In this document: positions 18,231 through 27,133 of the stretch, in pieces
Numbering within the stretch: position 1 is the first letter of the stretch
Layout of the letters: each line of letters begins with the position of its first letter
NCBI GenBank assembly: GCA_964651395.1
Contig: CAZYXZ010000004.1
Span: forward strand, 1 to 64,000
Direction of reading: 5' to 3'
Origin: CAZYXZ01 sp964651395
Lineage (GTDB): Bacteria; Actinomycetota; Actinomycetes; BP-191
DNA: 64,000 nt
The notes under the pieces: generated by a model
The model's database searches: none
Told to the model about the DNA's origin: nothing
The model's input: only the letters and a program-made list of their open reading frames with translations
Program-made: the position numbers and the translations under genes

Positions 18231-19354
18231 TCAGCCGATCTCGATGACCTGCCGGATTTCCTGGCCCCCCTGCAGGGCCTCGACGGCGTCGTTGATGTCG
18301 TCGAGATGGATCCGCCTCGTGATCATCCCGTCGAGGTCGAGGCGCCCCGCCTTCCAGAGGTTGATCAGCCGCGGGAAGTCGCGGCGCACGTCGCCGTTGC
18401 CGTAGTAGGCGCTCTTGATCGTCTTGTCGAGGAAGAACAGCTCGAAGGCGCTGAACGTGATCATGTCGTCGAGCCGCGGGGCGCCGACGACGACGCACAT
18501 GCCGCCGCGACGGGTGTTGTCGTAGGCCTGACGCACCGTCGCGGAGAGGCCGACCACCTCGAAGGTGTAGTCGAATCCGTCGCCGGTGAGCTCGGCCATC
18601 GTCGCCGGGAGGTCGTCCGGCTTCACCGCGTGCGTGGCGCCGAACTGCTTGGCCCACTCGAGCTTCTTGTCGACCATGTCCACGGCCACGATCACACTCG
18701 CGCCGGACAGCCGCGCGCCCTGGATGGCGCTGATGCCGACGCCGCCGCAGCCGATGACGAGGACCGACGAGCCCGGCTCGNNNNNNNNNNGCCCTACCGC
18801 GTGCTGGCCCGCAAGTACCGGCCCTCGACCTTCGCCGAGTTGATGACCGCGCCCGCGCCGGTCATGACGCCGCAGCCGATCAGCGAGGCGATGTCGAAGG
18901 GCACGTCGTTGTCGATCTTCACGGCGCCGGACTGCGGCAGCAGGATCTCCTCGGCGAACGTGCCGATGCCCGCGAAGCCGGCCAGCGGCGCGTCGTTGAG
19001 CCGGAAGTTCGGCGCCATCGACGACGAGATCGTGTAACTCATGCAGAGGTACGGCTGGTTGCTGCGGCAGGCGCGGCACGAGCCGCACGGCGGCGTCCAG
19101 CTGACGATGACGTGGTCGCCGACGGCCAGCCCCTGCACGGCGCTGCCGATCTCGGTGATCTCGCCGGCGCCCTCATGCCCCAGGACGCAGGGGATCGGCT
19201 GCGGCAGCGTGCCGTTGATGGCCGACAGGTCGGAGTGGCAGACACCGGTCGCCCGGATCTTCACCTTCACATCGGTCGCGCCGATCGTGTTGAGCTCCAC
19301 GTCGTCGCGGACCTCGACCTTGCCGTTGACCTCCTGCAGTACTGCGGCCCTCAT
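18231..19354 (-). CDS. Zinc-dependent alcohol dehydrogenase, interrupted by an assembly gap
   Basis: A class III-like medium-chain zinc dehydrogenase, about 360 residues once the gap is closed. The N-terminal part (19354 down to 18824) has the catalytic zinc ligands Cys39 (TGVCHSD), His60-Glu61 (GHEGAG) and the structural zinc cysteines 90, 93, 96 and 104. The C-terminal part (18780 to 18231) has the NAD-binding VLVIGCGGVGISAIQGARLSGAS. The frame is broken by 10 Ns plus 33 bases that do not fit. Joining NSAKVE to PGSSVLV restores a normal protein without loss. It heads the transporter operon (receptor start two bases on) and could oxidise a side-chain or ring alcohol. Confidence 0.85.
18781..18823. 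other. Assembly gap with chimeric contig edge
   Basis: Ten Ns (18781-18790) and the next 33 bases interrupt the dehydrogenase gene. Read on the plus strand, 18791 onward encodes PYRVLARKYRP, then STFAEL from the true dehydrogenase bases; this is the N-terminus of DNA polymerase III gamma/tau (DnaX). The segment from 18824 is shared by both readings. The contig on the other side of the Ns begins CGAGCCGGGC, which continues directly from the GTCGAG at 18824-18829 on the minus strand, so the real gap is probably zero. Confidence 0.85.
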
Positions 19355-19395
19355 GCGTTTCCCCTCAGTTGCGCCGGATTTCCGAGTAGATCACG

Positions 19396-21120
19396 TCAAG
19401 CTGTGGGCACGCTCACGGTGTCGCGGCCGGAGCGGAGCACGGTGCCGGGGGTCGCGCCGGTGGCGACGCCGTCGCGCAGGGTCACCGTTCCGTTCACCAG
19501 GACTCGCACGACACCTTTGCTGCCTGCGGTGAGCCGCGGCGCGCCACCGGGCAGGTCGTGGACCAGCGTCGCGTCCTCGCTGGCGATGGTCTCCGGGTCG
19601 AAGACGACGAGGTCGGCGTGGAAGCCCTCGGCGATACGGCCGCGCTCGCGCAGACCGAACAGCTCCGCCGGCATGCCGGTGATCATGTGCACCGCACGCT
19701 CGAGCGGGACGAGCTTGCGGCCGCGGATCGAGTCGCCGAGGAACCGGGTCGGGTACGGCGCGCCGGCCATCCGGTCGAGGTGCGCGCCGGCGTCCGAGCC
19801 GCCGAGCAGCACGTCCGGCTCGCCCCACACCTGCTGGCGCAGCGCCCAGGTCTCGTCGTCGCTGTCGGTCGGCATCGGCCAGAGGACGGTGCGCAGCTCG
19901 TCGGCGATGACGATGTCGAGCAGCACGTCGAACGGCTCCTGGCCGCGCTCCTCGGCGATGTCCTTCACGACGCGGCCCTTCAAGCCCTCGTTCTGGGGCG
20001 AGTACGTGTCGCCGAGGACGTAGCGGCCGAAGTTGCCGAGGCGGCGGAACACGCCCGCGTCCTTGCTGTTGGCCTTGGCGTAGAGGTCGGCGCGAACGGC
20101 CGGGTCGGACAGCTTGGCGATGCGCTCGGGCACCGGCAGCGTCATGACCTCGCTCCAGCCCGGGATGAGCATGAGCGCGCAGTGGGTCAGGAAGCTCATG
20201 TTCATCGGGACGAGCACCGGCATGGTCAGCGCGACGATCCGGCCGCCGACCTCCCGGGCCCGCTTCGAGGCCTCGAGCTGGCGTGGCACCCGCTCCGGCG
20301 CGCGCGAGTCGATGGTCAGCACGTTCCAGTTGATCGGCCGGCCGGCCGCCGCGGTCATCGCGGCGAGCAGCTCGATCTCGTCGTCGGCGAACTTGTCGAG
20401 GCAACCCTGGACGATGCCCTCGAGGAACGTGCCCTCGTGCTCGCCGACCGCCGCGCAGAGGGCGAGCAGCTCGTCTTCGCTGGCGTGCCGGGAGGCGACC
20501 GGGTTGCCGTCGCCGTCGGAGTGCGTGTTGGACAGCGTCGTGGAGAAGCCCAGGCCGCCGGCGGTGAGCGACTCGTGCAGCACGCGCACCATCTCGGCCA
20601 GCTGCTCGTCGGTCGCCTTGCCGCCGATCGCGTCGTCGCCCATGACGTACTTGCGGAGCGCGCAGTGGCCGACGAGGAAGCCGGCGTTGACCGCGATGCC
20701 GCGGCCGTCGAGGGCGTCCAGGTACTCGCCGAAGGACTCCCAGGTCCACGGGACGCCGGTCTCCAGCGCCTCGAGAGGCATGCCCTCGACCTTCTGCATC
20801 ATCCGGCGGATGTAGTCGGCGTCGGACTCGCGGATCGGCGCGAGCGTGAACCCGCAGTTGCCGCCGAGCACCGACGTCACGCCGTGCACGTTGGACGGCG
20901 TGGCGAACGGGTCCCAGAACAGCTGCGCGTCGTAGTGCGTGTGCACGTCGACGAAGCCGGGGGTGACGACAAGGCCGCTGGCGTCGAGGGTCTCGGTCGC
21001 GTCCTCATCGACGGTGCCGACCGCCACGATCCGCCCGTCGCGGACGCCGACGTCGCCGACGGTGCCCGGCGTGCCGGTGCCGTCGACGACCAGCGCGCCC
21101 TTGATCAGGTAATCAAGCAC
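19396..21120 (-). CDS. D-aminoacylase-type amidohydrolase
   Basis: A 574-residue metal-dependent hydrolase of the N-acyl-D-amino-acid deacylase group. Motifs: VDVHTHYDAQLFWDP (metal His pair), VLGGNCGFTLAP (bridging Cys region), and GGSDAGAHLDRM (catalytic Asp) in the expected order, with a C-terminal GRIAEGFHADLVVFDPETI that closes the small beta domain. Actinobacterial members are often annotated as amidohydrolases of unknown substrate and are common near lipid genes. The GTG at 21120 is preferred because upstream ATG codons fall inside a long inverted repeat; the ribosome site is weak, so the start is uncertain. Confidence 0.82.
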   Translation of the reverse strand: MLDYLIKGALVVDGTGTPGTVGDVGVRDGRIVAVGTVDEDATETLDASGLVVTPGFVDVHTHYDAQLFWDPFATPSNVHGVTSVLGGNCGFTLAPIRESDADYIRRMMQKVEGMPLEALETGVPWTWESFGEYLDALDGRGIAVNAGFLVGHCALRKYVMGDDAIGGKATDEQLAEMVRVLHESLTAGGLGFSTTLSNTHSDGDGNPVASRHASEDELLALCAAVGEHEGTFLEGIVQGCLDKFADDEIELLAAMTAAAGRPINWNVLTIDSRAPERVPRQLEASKRAREVGGRIVALTMPVLVPMNMSFLTHCALMLIPGWSEVMTLPVPERIAKLSDPAVRADLYAKANSKDAGVFRRLGNFGRYVLGDTYSPQNEGLKGRVVKDIAEERGQEPFDVLLDIVIADELRTVLWPMPTDSDDETWALRQQVWGEPDVLLGGSDAGAHLDRMAGAPYPTRFLGDSIRGRKLVPLERAVHMITGMPAELFGLRERGRIAEGFHADLVVFDPETIASEDATLVHDLPGGAPRLTAGSKGVVRVLVNGTVTLRDGVATGATPGTVLRSGRDTVSVPTA

Positions 21121-21121
21121 C

Positions 21122-21282
21122 AGTGCCCCACACCGGAGGTTGCTCGCTCGATGCCGAGTCTCAGGCACCGGGTGGCAAGGCCGCAGGGAGTCCGCGTGCT
21201 GGTGGCACGCGGACGACCGAGAACGCCGCCAGCCGGTGTCTGAGGCCGGCAGCGGGCGAGAGAACCTCCGGTGTGTGGCACT
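21122..21282. repeat. Long imperfect inverted repeat filling the intergenic region
   Basis: Arms of 78 bases (21122-21199 and 21205-21282) are imperfect reverse complements around a 5-base loop. The outer 20 bases of each arm differ at one position (AGTGCCCCACACCGGAGGTT against AGTGCCACACACCGGAGGTT) and the inner 10 (GTCCGCGTGC) are exact. It fills the space between two minus-strand hydrolase genes and includes part of the stop codon of the upstream one. It may act as a terminator or be a small mobile repeat. Confidence 0.8.
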
Positions 21283-22498
21283 AGCCCGCCCAGCGCCCTT
21301 CGGGGGTCAGGCTCAGCATCGTGATCGCGTTGCCACGCACGATCTTCGTGACCGTCTCGTCGTCGAGGTGCTTCATCTGGTCCTCGGCGATCGCGCGGGT
21401 GTTCGGCCAGGTTGAGTCGGAGTGCGGGTAGTCGCTCTCGTAGGTGACGTTGTCGACGCCGATGTGCTCGAGGTTGCGCAGCCCGTGCGGGTCGTCGAAG
21501 AAGCAGCCGTAGACGTGCCGGCGGAACAGCTCGCTGGGCGGCTCCTTCACCTTGTCCTCGACGCCGCCCCAGCCGCGGTTCTCCTCCCACACCACGTCCG
21601 CGCGGTGCAGGACGTAGGGGATCCAGCCGATCGAGCCCTCGCTGTAGGCGATCTTCAGCTGCGGGAAGCGCGTGAACGTCCCCGACATGAGCCAGTCGAC
21701 CAGGGAGTAGCAGGAGTTCGCGAAGGTCAGCGTCGAGCCGACCGCGGGTGGCGCGTCCTTCGAGGTCGACGGCATCTTGGAGGACGAGCCGATGTGCATG
21801 TTGATGGTGGTCTGCGTCTCCTCGCACGCGGCGAAGAACGGGTCCCAGTAGTTGTTGCTGTCGTGGATCGACGGCAGGTCGAGGAACGGCGGGATCTCGC
21901 TGAAGCAGACGGCGTGCACGCCGCGCTCGGCGTTCCGGCGTACCTCGGCGCCGGCCAGCTCGGCGTCCCAGAGCGGGATCAGGCAGAGCGGGATCAGGCG
22001 GCCGTCGGACGGGCCGCACCACTCCTCGACGGTCCAGTCGTTGTAGGCCTGGACGCAGAGCAGCGCGAGCTCCTTGTCCTTCGCCTCGGTGAACGTCTGG
22101 CCGCAGAAGCGCGGGAAAGTGGGGAAGCAGAGCGACGCGTCGATCCAGTTCGTGTCCATGTCGACCAGGCGCTCCGGCACGCTCCACGCGCCCTTGCGCA
22201 TGTCCTCGAAGGTCACCGCGCGCAGGTCGACCTCGTCACGTGGGTAGCCGACGCTGGCGTCGAGGCGCATGAGCGGGCGACGGAGCTCCTCGTAGAACCA
22301 CCAGTCGACGTCGGGGCCGGAGCCCTTCTCGCCCACCGCGATGGTCAGCTTCCCGCCCTTGAAGGTGAGCTCCCCGATCGGCGCACGAACCACGCGCGGG
22401 CCGATCTCGCGGTACTTGGCGGGAAGCCGGTCCTGCCAGACGTTGGGCGGCTCGACGACGTGGTCGTCGACGGAAATGATCTTGGGGAACTCCTCCAT
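21281..22498 (-). CDS. Amidohydrolase family 2 protein (TIM-barrel hydrolase/decarboxylase)
   Basis: A 405-residue amidohydrolase-related protein (PF04909 type). SVDDHVVEPPNVWQDRLP near the N-terminus, the mid-barrel INMHIGSSS, the FPQLKIAYSEGSIGW strand and YESDYPHSDSTWPNT at the C-terminal metal site are all typical. This family includes decarboxylases and hydrolases; actinobacterial genomes hold many of unknown substrate, often in steroid or aromatic clusters. The operator palindrome at 22519-22533 lies 20 bases upstream. Confidence 0.85.
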   Translation of the reverse strand: MEEFPKIISVDDHVVEPPNVWQDRLPAKYREIGPRVVRAPIGELTFKGGKLTIAVGEKGSGPDVDWWFYEELRRPLMRLDASVGYPRDEVDLRAVTFEDMRKGAWSVPERLVDMDTNWIDASLCFPTFPRFCGQTFTEAKDKELALLCVQAYNDWTVEEWCGPSDGRLIPLCLIPLWDAELAGAEVRRNAERGVHAVCFSEIPPFLDLPSIHDSNNYWDPFFAACEETQTTINMHIGSSSKMPSTSKDAPPAVGSTLTFANSCYSLVDWLMSGTFTRFPQLKIAYSEGSIGWIPYVLHRADVVWEENRGWGGVEDKVKEPPSELFRRHVYGCFFDDPHGLRNLEHIGVDNVTYESDYPHSDSTWPNTRAIAEDQMKHLDDETVTKIVRGNAITMLSLTPEGRWAG

Positions 22499-22518
22499 GG
22501 CGGGACTCTACGCCGGAT

Positions 22519-22533
22519 CTGACGGAGTGTCAG
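22519..22533. promoter_or_regulatory. Palindromic operator CTGAC-N5-GTCAG (site 1)
   Basis: CTGACGGAGTGTCAG sits 20 bases upstream of the amidohydrolase start and 72 bases upstream of the gene at 22606. One of five intergenic copies of this palindrome in the window. Confidence 0.7.
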
Positions 22534-22605
22534 CAAACCGAAATCGGCTACTCTCCCGCCCCATCGGCGCGGTTTTCCCACGCCGACCCAGCAAGGGGGA
22601 CCCGC

Positions 22606-22980
22606 ATGGCCATCACGTCGAAGCCCATGTCCATCGAGGCCGGCCGCGAGTACGACGCGTGGATCACGCGGCTCGAGAAGGCGCTGCGCGACCTGATCGA
22701 GGAGGGCGCCGCGCCCGCGTTCGGCGGGCTCGACGACTTCTTCGACCTGTCCGACCGGCTGCGCGTCGCGGTCAAGTCCGGCGCGGACGCCGCCGCGGCG
22801 GCCGGGCAGAAGACCTTCACCATTCAGGTGCCGTTCACCGAGGCGGAGCAGCGGACGCTGGGCGACATGGGCTCGTCGCTGCTCTCCTACATGGAGATCC
22901 TCACCATGCGCGGCAAAGCCGACGCGACGCCGAGCGCCGGCGTCCTCGAGGCCATCGCCGCGATGACCCCCGCCGAGTAG
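22606..22980 (+). CDS. Small helical protein of unknown function (paralogue A)
   Basis: A 124-residue soluble, probably all-helical protein with no signal peptide. It is clearly related to the protein at 26287-26673: both have a GLD...L...VKS-ADAAA-AG-K region (residues about 42-68 here), then a loop and SYMEILTMRGKADATPS...AIAAMTPAE. I do not recognise the family. The ATG follows a purine-rich AAGGGGGA. It abuts the AhpD-like gene (two bases apart) and may form an operon with it. Confidence 0.75.
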   Translation: MAITSKPMSIEAGREYDAWITRLEKALRDLIEEGAAPAFGGLDDFFDLSDRLRVAVKSGADAAAAAGQKTFTIQVPFTEAEQRTLGDMGSSLLSYMEILTMRGKADATPSAGVLEAIAAMTPAE

Positions 22981-22982
22981 CG

Positions 22983-23480
22983 ATGCCGCGGATCGACGTA
23001 CCGGACGGGACGGATCCGCTCCTGCACGTGTGGGGCTCGATGGCCGTCGGCGTGACCCGGCCGGCCGCGATGCTCAGCCACGCGGTCTACGCGTCGACGA
23101 CGTTGCCGCTGCGGGAGTTCGAGGCGGCCCGGGCGCGGATCGCGCAGATCAACGACTGCCAGATCTGCCTGGGCTGGCGGTCGGCGCGTGACGTGCCGAC
23201 GCGGGCCGACGACGCGGACCCGCCGGACGAGGAGTTCTACGCGCACGTCGGCGACCCGTCGTGGGCCGGCTTCAGCGAGCGCGAGCGGCTGGCGATGGTC
23301 TTCGCGGAGAAGTTCGCCACCGACCACCTGTCCATCGACGACGCGATGTGGACAGAGCTGCGGTCGGCGTACACCGACGACGAGCTGGTGGAGCTCGCGG
23401 TCTGTGTGGGCGCCTGGATCGCCAGCGGCCGCCTGCAGCGCGTGTTCGACATCGACGGCGCCTGCCGCGTCCCCCTCTAA
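22983..23480 (+). CDS. Carboxymuconolactone decarboxylase/AhpD-like protein
   Basis: A 165-residue all-helical protein of the CMD/AhpD family. The key motif is INDCQICLGWR with Cys59 and Cys62, the redox CxxC pair of AhpD-like enzymes, then helices FSERERLAMVFAEKFATDH and DDELVELAVCVGAWIASGRL. Such proteins reduce peroxides or act as gamma-lactone decarboxylases; here the CxxC suggests a redox role. It overlaps the convergent CoA-transferase gene by four bases. Confidence 0.82.
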   Translation: MPRIDVPDGTDPLLHVWGSMAVGVTRPAAMLSHAVYASTTLPLREFEAARARIAQINDCQICLGWRSARDVPTRADDADPPDEEFYAHVGDPSWAGFSERERLAMVFAEKFATDHLSIDDAMWTELRSAYTDDELVELAVCVGAWIASGRLQRVFDIDGACRVPL

Positions 23481-24703
23481 CCGAGGGCGCCGTCCTTGCG
23501 GAGCCGGGCGATCTGCTCGTCGTCGTAGTCGAGCAGGGCGCGCAGGACCTCGTAGGTGTGCTCGCCCAGCTCCGGCGCCTTGGTCGGGGTCGGCAGCTCC
23601 TCGTCGAGGTAGCGCACCGGGAACGGCAGCTGCTCGGCGCCGAGCCGCTCCGCCGGGATCCACGCGAAGCGGTCCTGGAACTGCGGGTCCTGCGGCAGGT
23701 TCTTCGGCGTGTTCACCGGCGCGATCGGGGTGTTGACCCGACCGCCGAGCTCGAGCCACTCCGCCGAGGTCTTGGTCTTGAAGATGTCGCGCAGCTCGGC
23801 CTGCAACGCGCGGTTGCCGCGCGCGTGGTCGGCGTACTTCGAGCCGGGGTTGGCCTCGAAGAGGTCCAGGCGGCCGACCGCTTCGCAGAAGTTGCGCCAG
23901 AACGCCTGCTCGCTGGCCATGAAGAGAACGTGCCCGTCGGCGCTCTCGTACACCTGGTAGCGCACACCCTCGCGCATGCCCGCGGTGCCCGGCGCGCGGC
24001 GCTCGTAGTTGTCGCTCTTGTTGCCGGTGACCTCGCTCTCGGGGCGCTCGTACGCGCGCCACGACTCGCTGCGGTACCAGTCGAATGCCGCCGCCGCATC
24101 GCTCTGCGCCACCTCGAGCTGGCAGCCCTGGCCGGTCTCGCGGGCCCGGATGATCGCGGCGAGGATGCCGATCGCGCCGTACAGCGGTCCGGCGTTGATG
24201 CCGATCGAAACGTGCTCGGGCAGATAGGTGAAGCCATCGTCGTCGACGGCCGGGCTCACGATGCCGGCCCACGTGTCGTACGCGACGCCGTGGCTCGGGT
24301 AGTCGCGGTACGGCCCGGTCATGCCGTAGCCCGAGATGGTGGCGAAGACCAGCTTCGGGTTGGCCGCCGCCAGCTTCTCGTAGCCCAGCCCGCGCCGCTC
24401 CAGCCCGCCGGGGCGCATCGCCTCGACCACCACGTCAGCCTTCGCGGCGAGGTCGAGGAAGGTCGCCACGCCGCCCTCGGTCTTGAGGTCGAGGACGACG
24501 CTGCGCTTGCCGCGGTTGGAGTGCAGGTAGAGCAGCGAGACGCCCTCGACGATCGGCCAGGTCATCTCGCGGCCATAGTCGCCCGCGGGCGGCTCGACCT
24601 TGATGACGTGCGCGCCGAGATCGGCCAGCGCGTTGGTGATCGCGGCGGGGCCTAGCATCGAACACTCGACGACCAGTACGCCGGACAGGGGTGCACCGCT
24701 CAT
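23477..24703 (-). CDS. Class III CoA-transferase (CaiB/BaiF family)
   Basis: A 408-residue family III CoA-transferase. N-terminal LSGVLVVECSMLGPAAITNALADLGAHVIKVEPPAGDYGR is the family signature, followed by LHSNRGKRSVVLDLKTEGG, DVVVEAMRPGGLERRGLGYEKL and NPKLVFATISGYGMTGPYRD. Members move CoA between acids, including bile acids (BaiF type) and steroid acids. The ATG at 24703 is preferred over an extended frame because the family signature starts right after it. It diverges from the sialidase-like gene with 19 bases between starts. Confidence 0.87.
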   Translation of the reverse strand: MSGAPLSGVLVVECSMLGPAAITNALADLGAHVIKVEPPAGDYGREMTWPIVEGVSLLYLHSNRGKRSVVLDLKTEGGVATFLDLAAKADVVVEAMRPGGLERRGLGYEKLAAANPKLVFATISGYGMTGPYRDYPSHGVAYDTWAGIVSPAVDDDGFTYLPEHVSIGINAGPLYGAIGILAAIIRARETGQGCQLEVAQSDAAAAFDWYRSESWRAYERPESEVTGNKSDNYERRAPGTAGMREGVRYQVYESADGHVLFMASEQAFWRNFCEAVGRLDLFEANPGSKYADHARGNRALQAELRDIFKTKTSAEWLELGGRVNTPIAPVNTPKNLPQDPQFQDRFAWIPAERLGAEQLPFPVRYLDEELPTPTKAPELGEHTYEVLRALLDYDDEQIARLRKDGALG

Positions 24704-24722
24704 GTGGCGAAACCTAATGCCT

Positions 24723-26279
24723 ATGCGCCGACGTACCCGTGCTCTGGCCGTGGCCGCCCTCTTCGGCGGCGCTCTCGTCGTACCCGCCGCCACCGGCGCC
24801 CCGGCACCCGCGCTCGGCGCGGGCTGCGACCCGAAGCGGCCGGCCGTCGCGCACTACTCGGGCGGCCAGGTCGTGAAGCCGCAGCCGAAGGGCGCGCCCA
24901 TCCCGTGCGGCGTCTCCACCGGCTTCGGCGGCGCCGAGAGCCACATCGTCGTGACCAAGTCCGGCGCCGTGGTGTTCACGCCGGCCGTCGTACCGTCCGG
25001 CGGTCTCGGCACCGGCCACGGGCCGGACCAGCTGGTCACGCAGAGCAACGCGAGCCCGGCCGGCCTGGCCGTGTCGAAGGACCGCGGCGCCACGTGGCAG
25101 CTCGTCAAGCCGGCCGGCATCACCTGGAACCCGACCGACCACGGCGACTACGTCGACCCGGTCACCGGCCGCCTGTTCTTCGAGGACTACGGCCCCATCC
25201 CGCTCGCGCCGTCGACCCTGCCGTTCGAGGAGGGCCACTCGCACATGATGTGGTCCGACGACGACGGCAAGACCTGGTTCCACACCGTGATCCCCGAGCT
25301 GTTCCTCACCGAGAACCCGCGCTTCACCAGCGCGCCGCCGCCGAAGGGCCAGCCCAAGCCGACCGGCTACCCCAACGTCGTCTACTTCTGCGCCAACACC
25401 AACGTCGGCTTCACCTCTCCGGTCATCGCGGCCCGGCAGTGCTATCGCTCGATGGACGGCGGCATGACCTGGGACCGCGCGGCCGAGCTGTTCCGCGGCA
25501 CGGTCCCGGTCCACTCCGAGTGCGGCAGCAGCCCGGAGCAGTACTCCGCGATCGACGGCTACTACCCGCAGCCCGCGCGCGACGGCTCCCTCTACGTGAT
25601 GGTCTCGTGCGGCGACAACCACTTCCTCGCCCGGAGCACCGACGAGGCGGACTCGTTCCCCGTGATCCTGCTCGACGAGGACGTGCCGCTGTCGCTGCCG
25701 GTCCCGTCCGGCTCCGGTCCCGACATCAGGATCGACCCCGACGACGCGATGTACCTCGTCTACCAGGTCGGGCAGAAGCTGATGCTGCGCGTCTCGCGCG
25801 ACTACGGCCGGCACTGGACCGGGGAGATGGACCTCACGCCGCCGGGCGTCACGAGGATCGGCCAGTGGGCGTTCGCGCAGCGCGGTCGGGGCGGCCACGT
25901 CGCGTTGTCGATGCTCGCGCAGAAGGCCGGCCAGACGACGTACGACGGCTATCTCACCGAGACGCGTAACGCGCTGGCCCGCAAGCCGGTGTTCTGGAGC
26001 GCGATAGCCAACGACCCGAAGCGGCCGCTGCTCTACGGCGAGGCGCTCCAGGGTTCGGGCTACCTGACGCTGCCCGGCGGCCAGTCGCTGCCGCTGCCGG
26101 CGCCGTTCGGCCCGTTCCCGGTCGCGACCGGCAACGACTTCATCGGCGCGGCCATCGCGCCGGACGGCACGCCGTGGGGCAGCTGGACGCAGGACTGCGG
26201 CCCCGCGCCGGACTCCCCCGGCTGCCTCGCCCAGGCCGGCCAGACGCGAGGCTTCGCCGGCCGCCTCCGCTGGCGCTAG
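24723..26279 (+). CDS. Secreted sialidase-like (BNR/Asp-box) beta-propeller protein
   Basis: A protein of about 518 residues with a signal peptide (MRRRTRALAVAALFGGALVV then PAATGAPAPALGA). The mature part holds at least four Asp boxes (SKDRGATW, SDDDGKTW, SMDGGMTW, SRDYGRHW) spaced as blades of a beta-propeller. This fold is used by sialidases, photosystem assembly factors and many non-enzymatic exported proteins; I do not see the sialidase Arg triad with confidence. An ATG at 24717 is an equally possible start. No clear ribosome site. Confidence 0.75.
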   Translation: MRRRTRALAVAALFGGALVVPAATGAPAPALGAGCDPKRPAVAHYSGGQVVKPQPKGAPIPCGVSTGFGGAESHIVVTKSGAVVFTPAVVPSGGLGTGHGPDQLVTQSNASPAGLAVSKDRGATWQLVKPAGITWNPTDHGDYVDPVTGRLFFEDYGPIPLAPSTLPFEEGHSHMMWSDDDGKTWFHTVIPELFLTENPRFTSAPPPKGQPKPTGYPNVVYFCANTNVGFTSPVIAARQCYRSMDGGMTWDRAAELFRGTVPVHSECGSSPEQYSAIDGYYPQPARDGSLYVMVSCGDNHFLARSTDEADSFPVILLDEDVPLSLPVPSGSGPDIRIDPDDAMYLVYQVGQKLMLRVSRDYGRHWTGEMDLTPPGVTRIGQWAFAQRGRGGHVALSMLAQKAGQTTYDGYLTETRNALARKPVFWSAIANDPKRPLLYGEALQGSGYLTLPGGQSLPLPAPFGPFPVATGNDFIGAAIAPDGTPWGSWTQDCGPAPDSPGCLAQAGQTRGFAGRLRWR

Positions 26280-26286
26280 CTGCTCG

Positions 26287-26673
26287 CTACTCGACCAGCT
26301 CGCCGGCGGTGAGGGTGACCAGGGCCTCGGTGACGTCCTCACTCGGGTTCATGTCGATGACGCCGCGGATCATCAGGACTTCCATGTAGTTCTGCATCGC
26401 GCCGCCGGTGCCGATCAGCATCCGGTGCTCCTGCATGGTCCGCTTGTGCCGCACGGTGCACTCCTTCTCGCCTGCACGCGCCGCGGCGTCGGCGGACGAC
26501 TTCACCGAGTGCGCGAAGTCGGCGATCAGGTCGTTCATCTCGTCGAGGCCCTGCATCTCCGGCGTGCGGCCCTCCTTGACGAGGTCCATGTACATCGCCT
26601 GCATGCGCCCGGCCCACTCCGCGAACGCGCGCGCCGCTTCCACCCGGATCGGCCCCGCCACCCACTCAGCCAC
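26287..26673 (-). CDS. Small helical protein of unknown function (paralogue B)
   Basis: A 128-residue soluble helical protein, paralogue of 22606-22980: shared GLDEMNDL...VKSSADAAARAGEK and YMEVLMIRGVIDMNPSEDV...TAGE. The N-terminus is Met- and Ala-rich (FAEWAGRMQAMYMDLVKEG). It is convergent with the sialidase-like gene, seven bases apart. Two copies flanking the CoA-transferase region suggest a duplicated role, unknown. Confidence 0.72.
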   Translation of the reverse strand: MAEWVAGPIRVEAARAFAEWAGRMQAMYMDLVKEGRTPEMQGLDEMNDLIADFAHSVKSSADAAARAGEKECTVRHKRTMQEHRMLIGTGGAMQNYMEVLMIRGVIDMNPSEDVTEALVTLTAGELVE

Positions 26674-26743
26674 GCCCCACCCCTTCCCGTCTGGAGGGCC
26701 GCACGCTAACCCGTAAGCCGCTCGGCTGCTCTACGGTGGCCGG

Positions 26744-27133
26744 GTGCTGGGGGGACGCGGCTCGCGACGCAAACCCGCTGTGCTTGTCACCGGTGCGGTG
26801 ATCCTCGGTGCGGCCGCCGTGGGCGCCTACCTGCTAGTCAAGCCGCAGGGCCTCCCCGCGGACTACAACCGGTGCAAACGTGCCGTCGGACTGCTGCTGA
26901 TCACACCGCCGTACGAAGCGGACGCCGAGGCGCTGGATCGGCTGGCTACCGAGCTGTCGACCATCGATTTCGACAACGTGTTACGACGCCTTGCCAACGC
27001 CCGGCTGGTGACCGCGTTGCGGGCCGAAGCCGCGGGTCTCAGGCAGCGTGGCCCTGCGGCCAGATCCGCCCGGTCGTTCTCCGCACACGGAGAGCTGGCG
27101 GACAACTGCCTCGACGCGTACGCCAACAACTAG
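26744..27133 (+). CDS. Membrane-anchored protein of unknown function
   Basis: A 129-residue protein starting with GTG. A basic start (GGRGSRRKP) leads into a single hydrophobic helix (AVLVTGAVILGAAAVGAYLLV), followed by a helical domain with two cysteines (NRCKRAVG and DNCLDAYANN) that may pair outside the membrane. It overlaps the convergent Ltp3-like gene by four bases. No family recognised; GC and codon use look like the rest of the window. Confidence 0.6.
   Translation: MLGGRGSRRKPAVLVTGAVILGAAAVGAYLLVKPQGLPADYNRCKRAVGLLLITPPYEADAEALDRLATELSTIDFDNVLRRLANARLVTALRAEAAGLRQRGPAARSARSFSAHGELADNCLDAYANN

Noticed and set aside
18791..18840. Possible start of a dnaX gene
   Set aside because: Only about 11 codons fit DnaX before the frame merges into the dehydrogenase, and there is no further DnaX sequence; assembly chimera is the better explanation.
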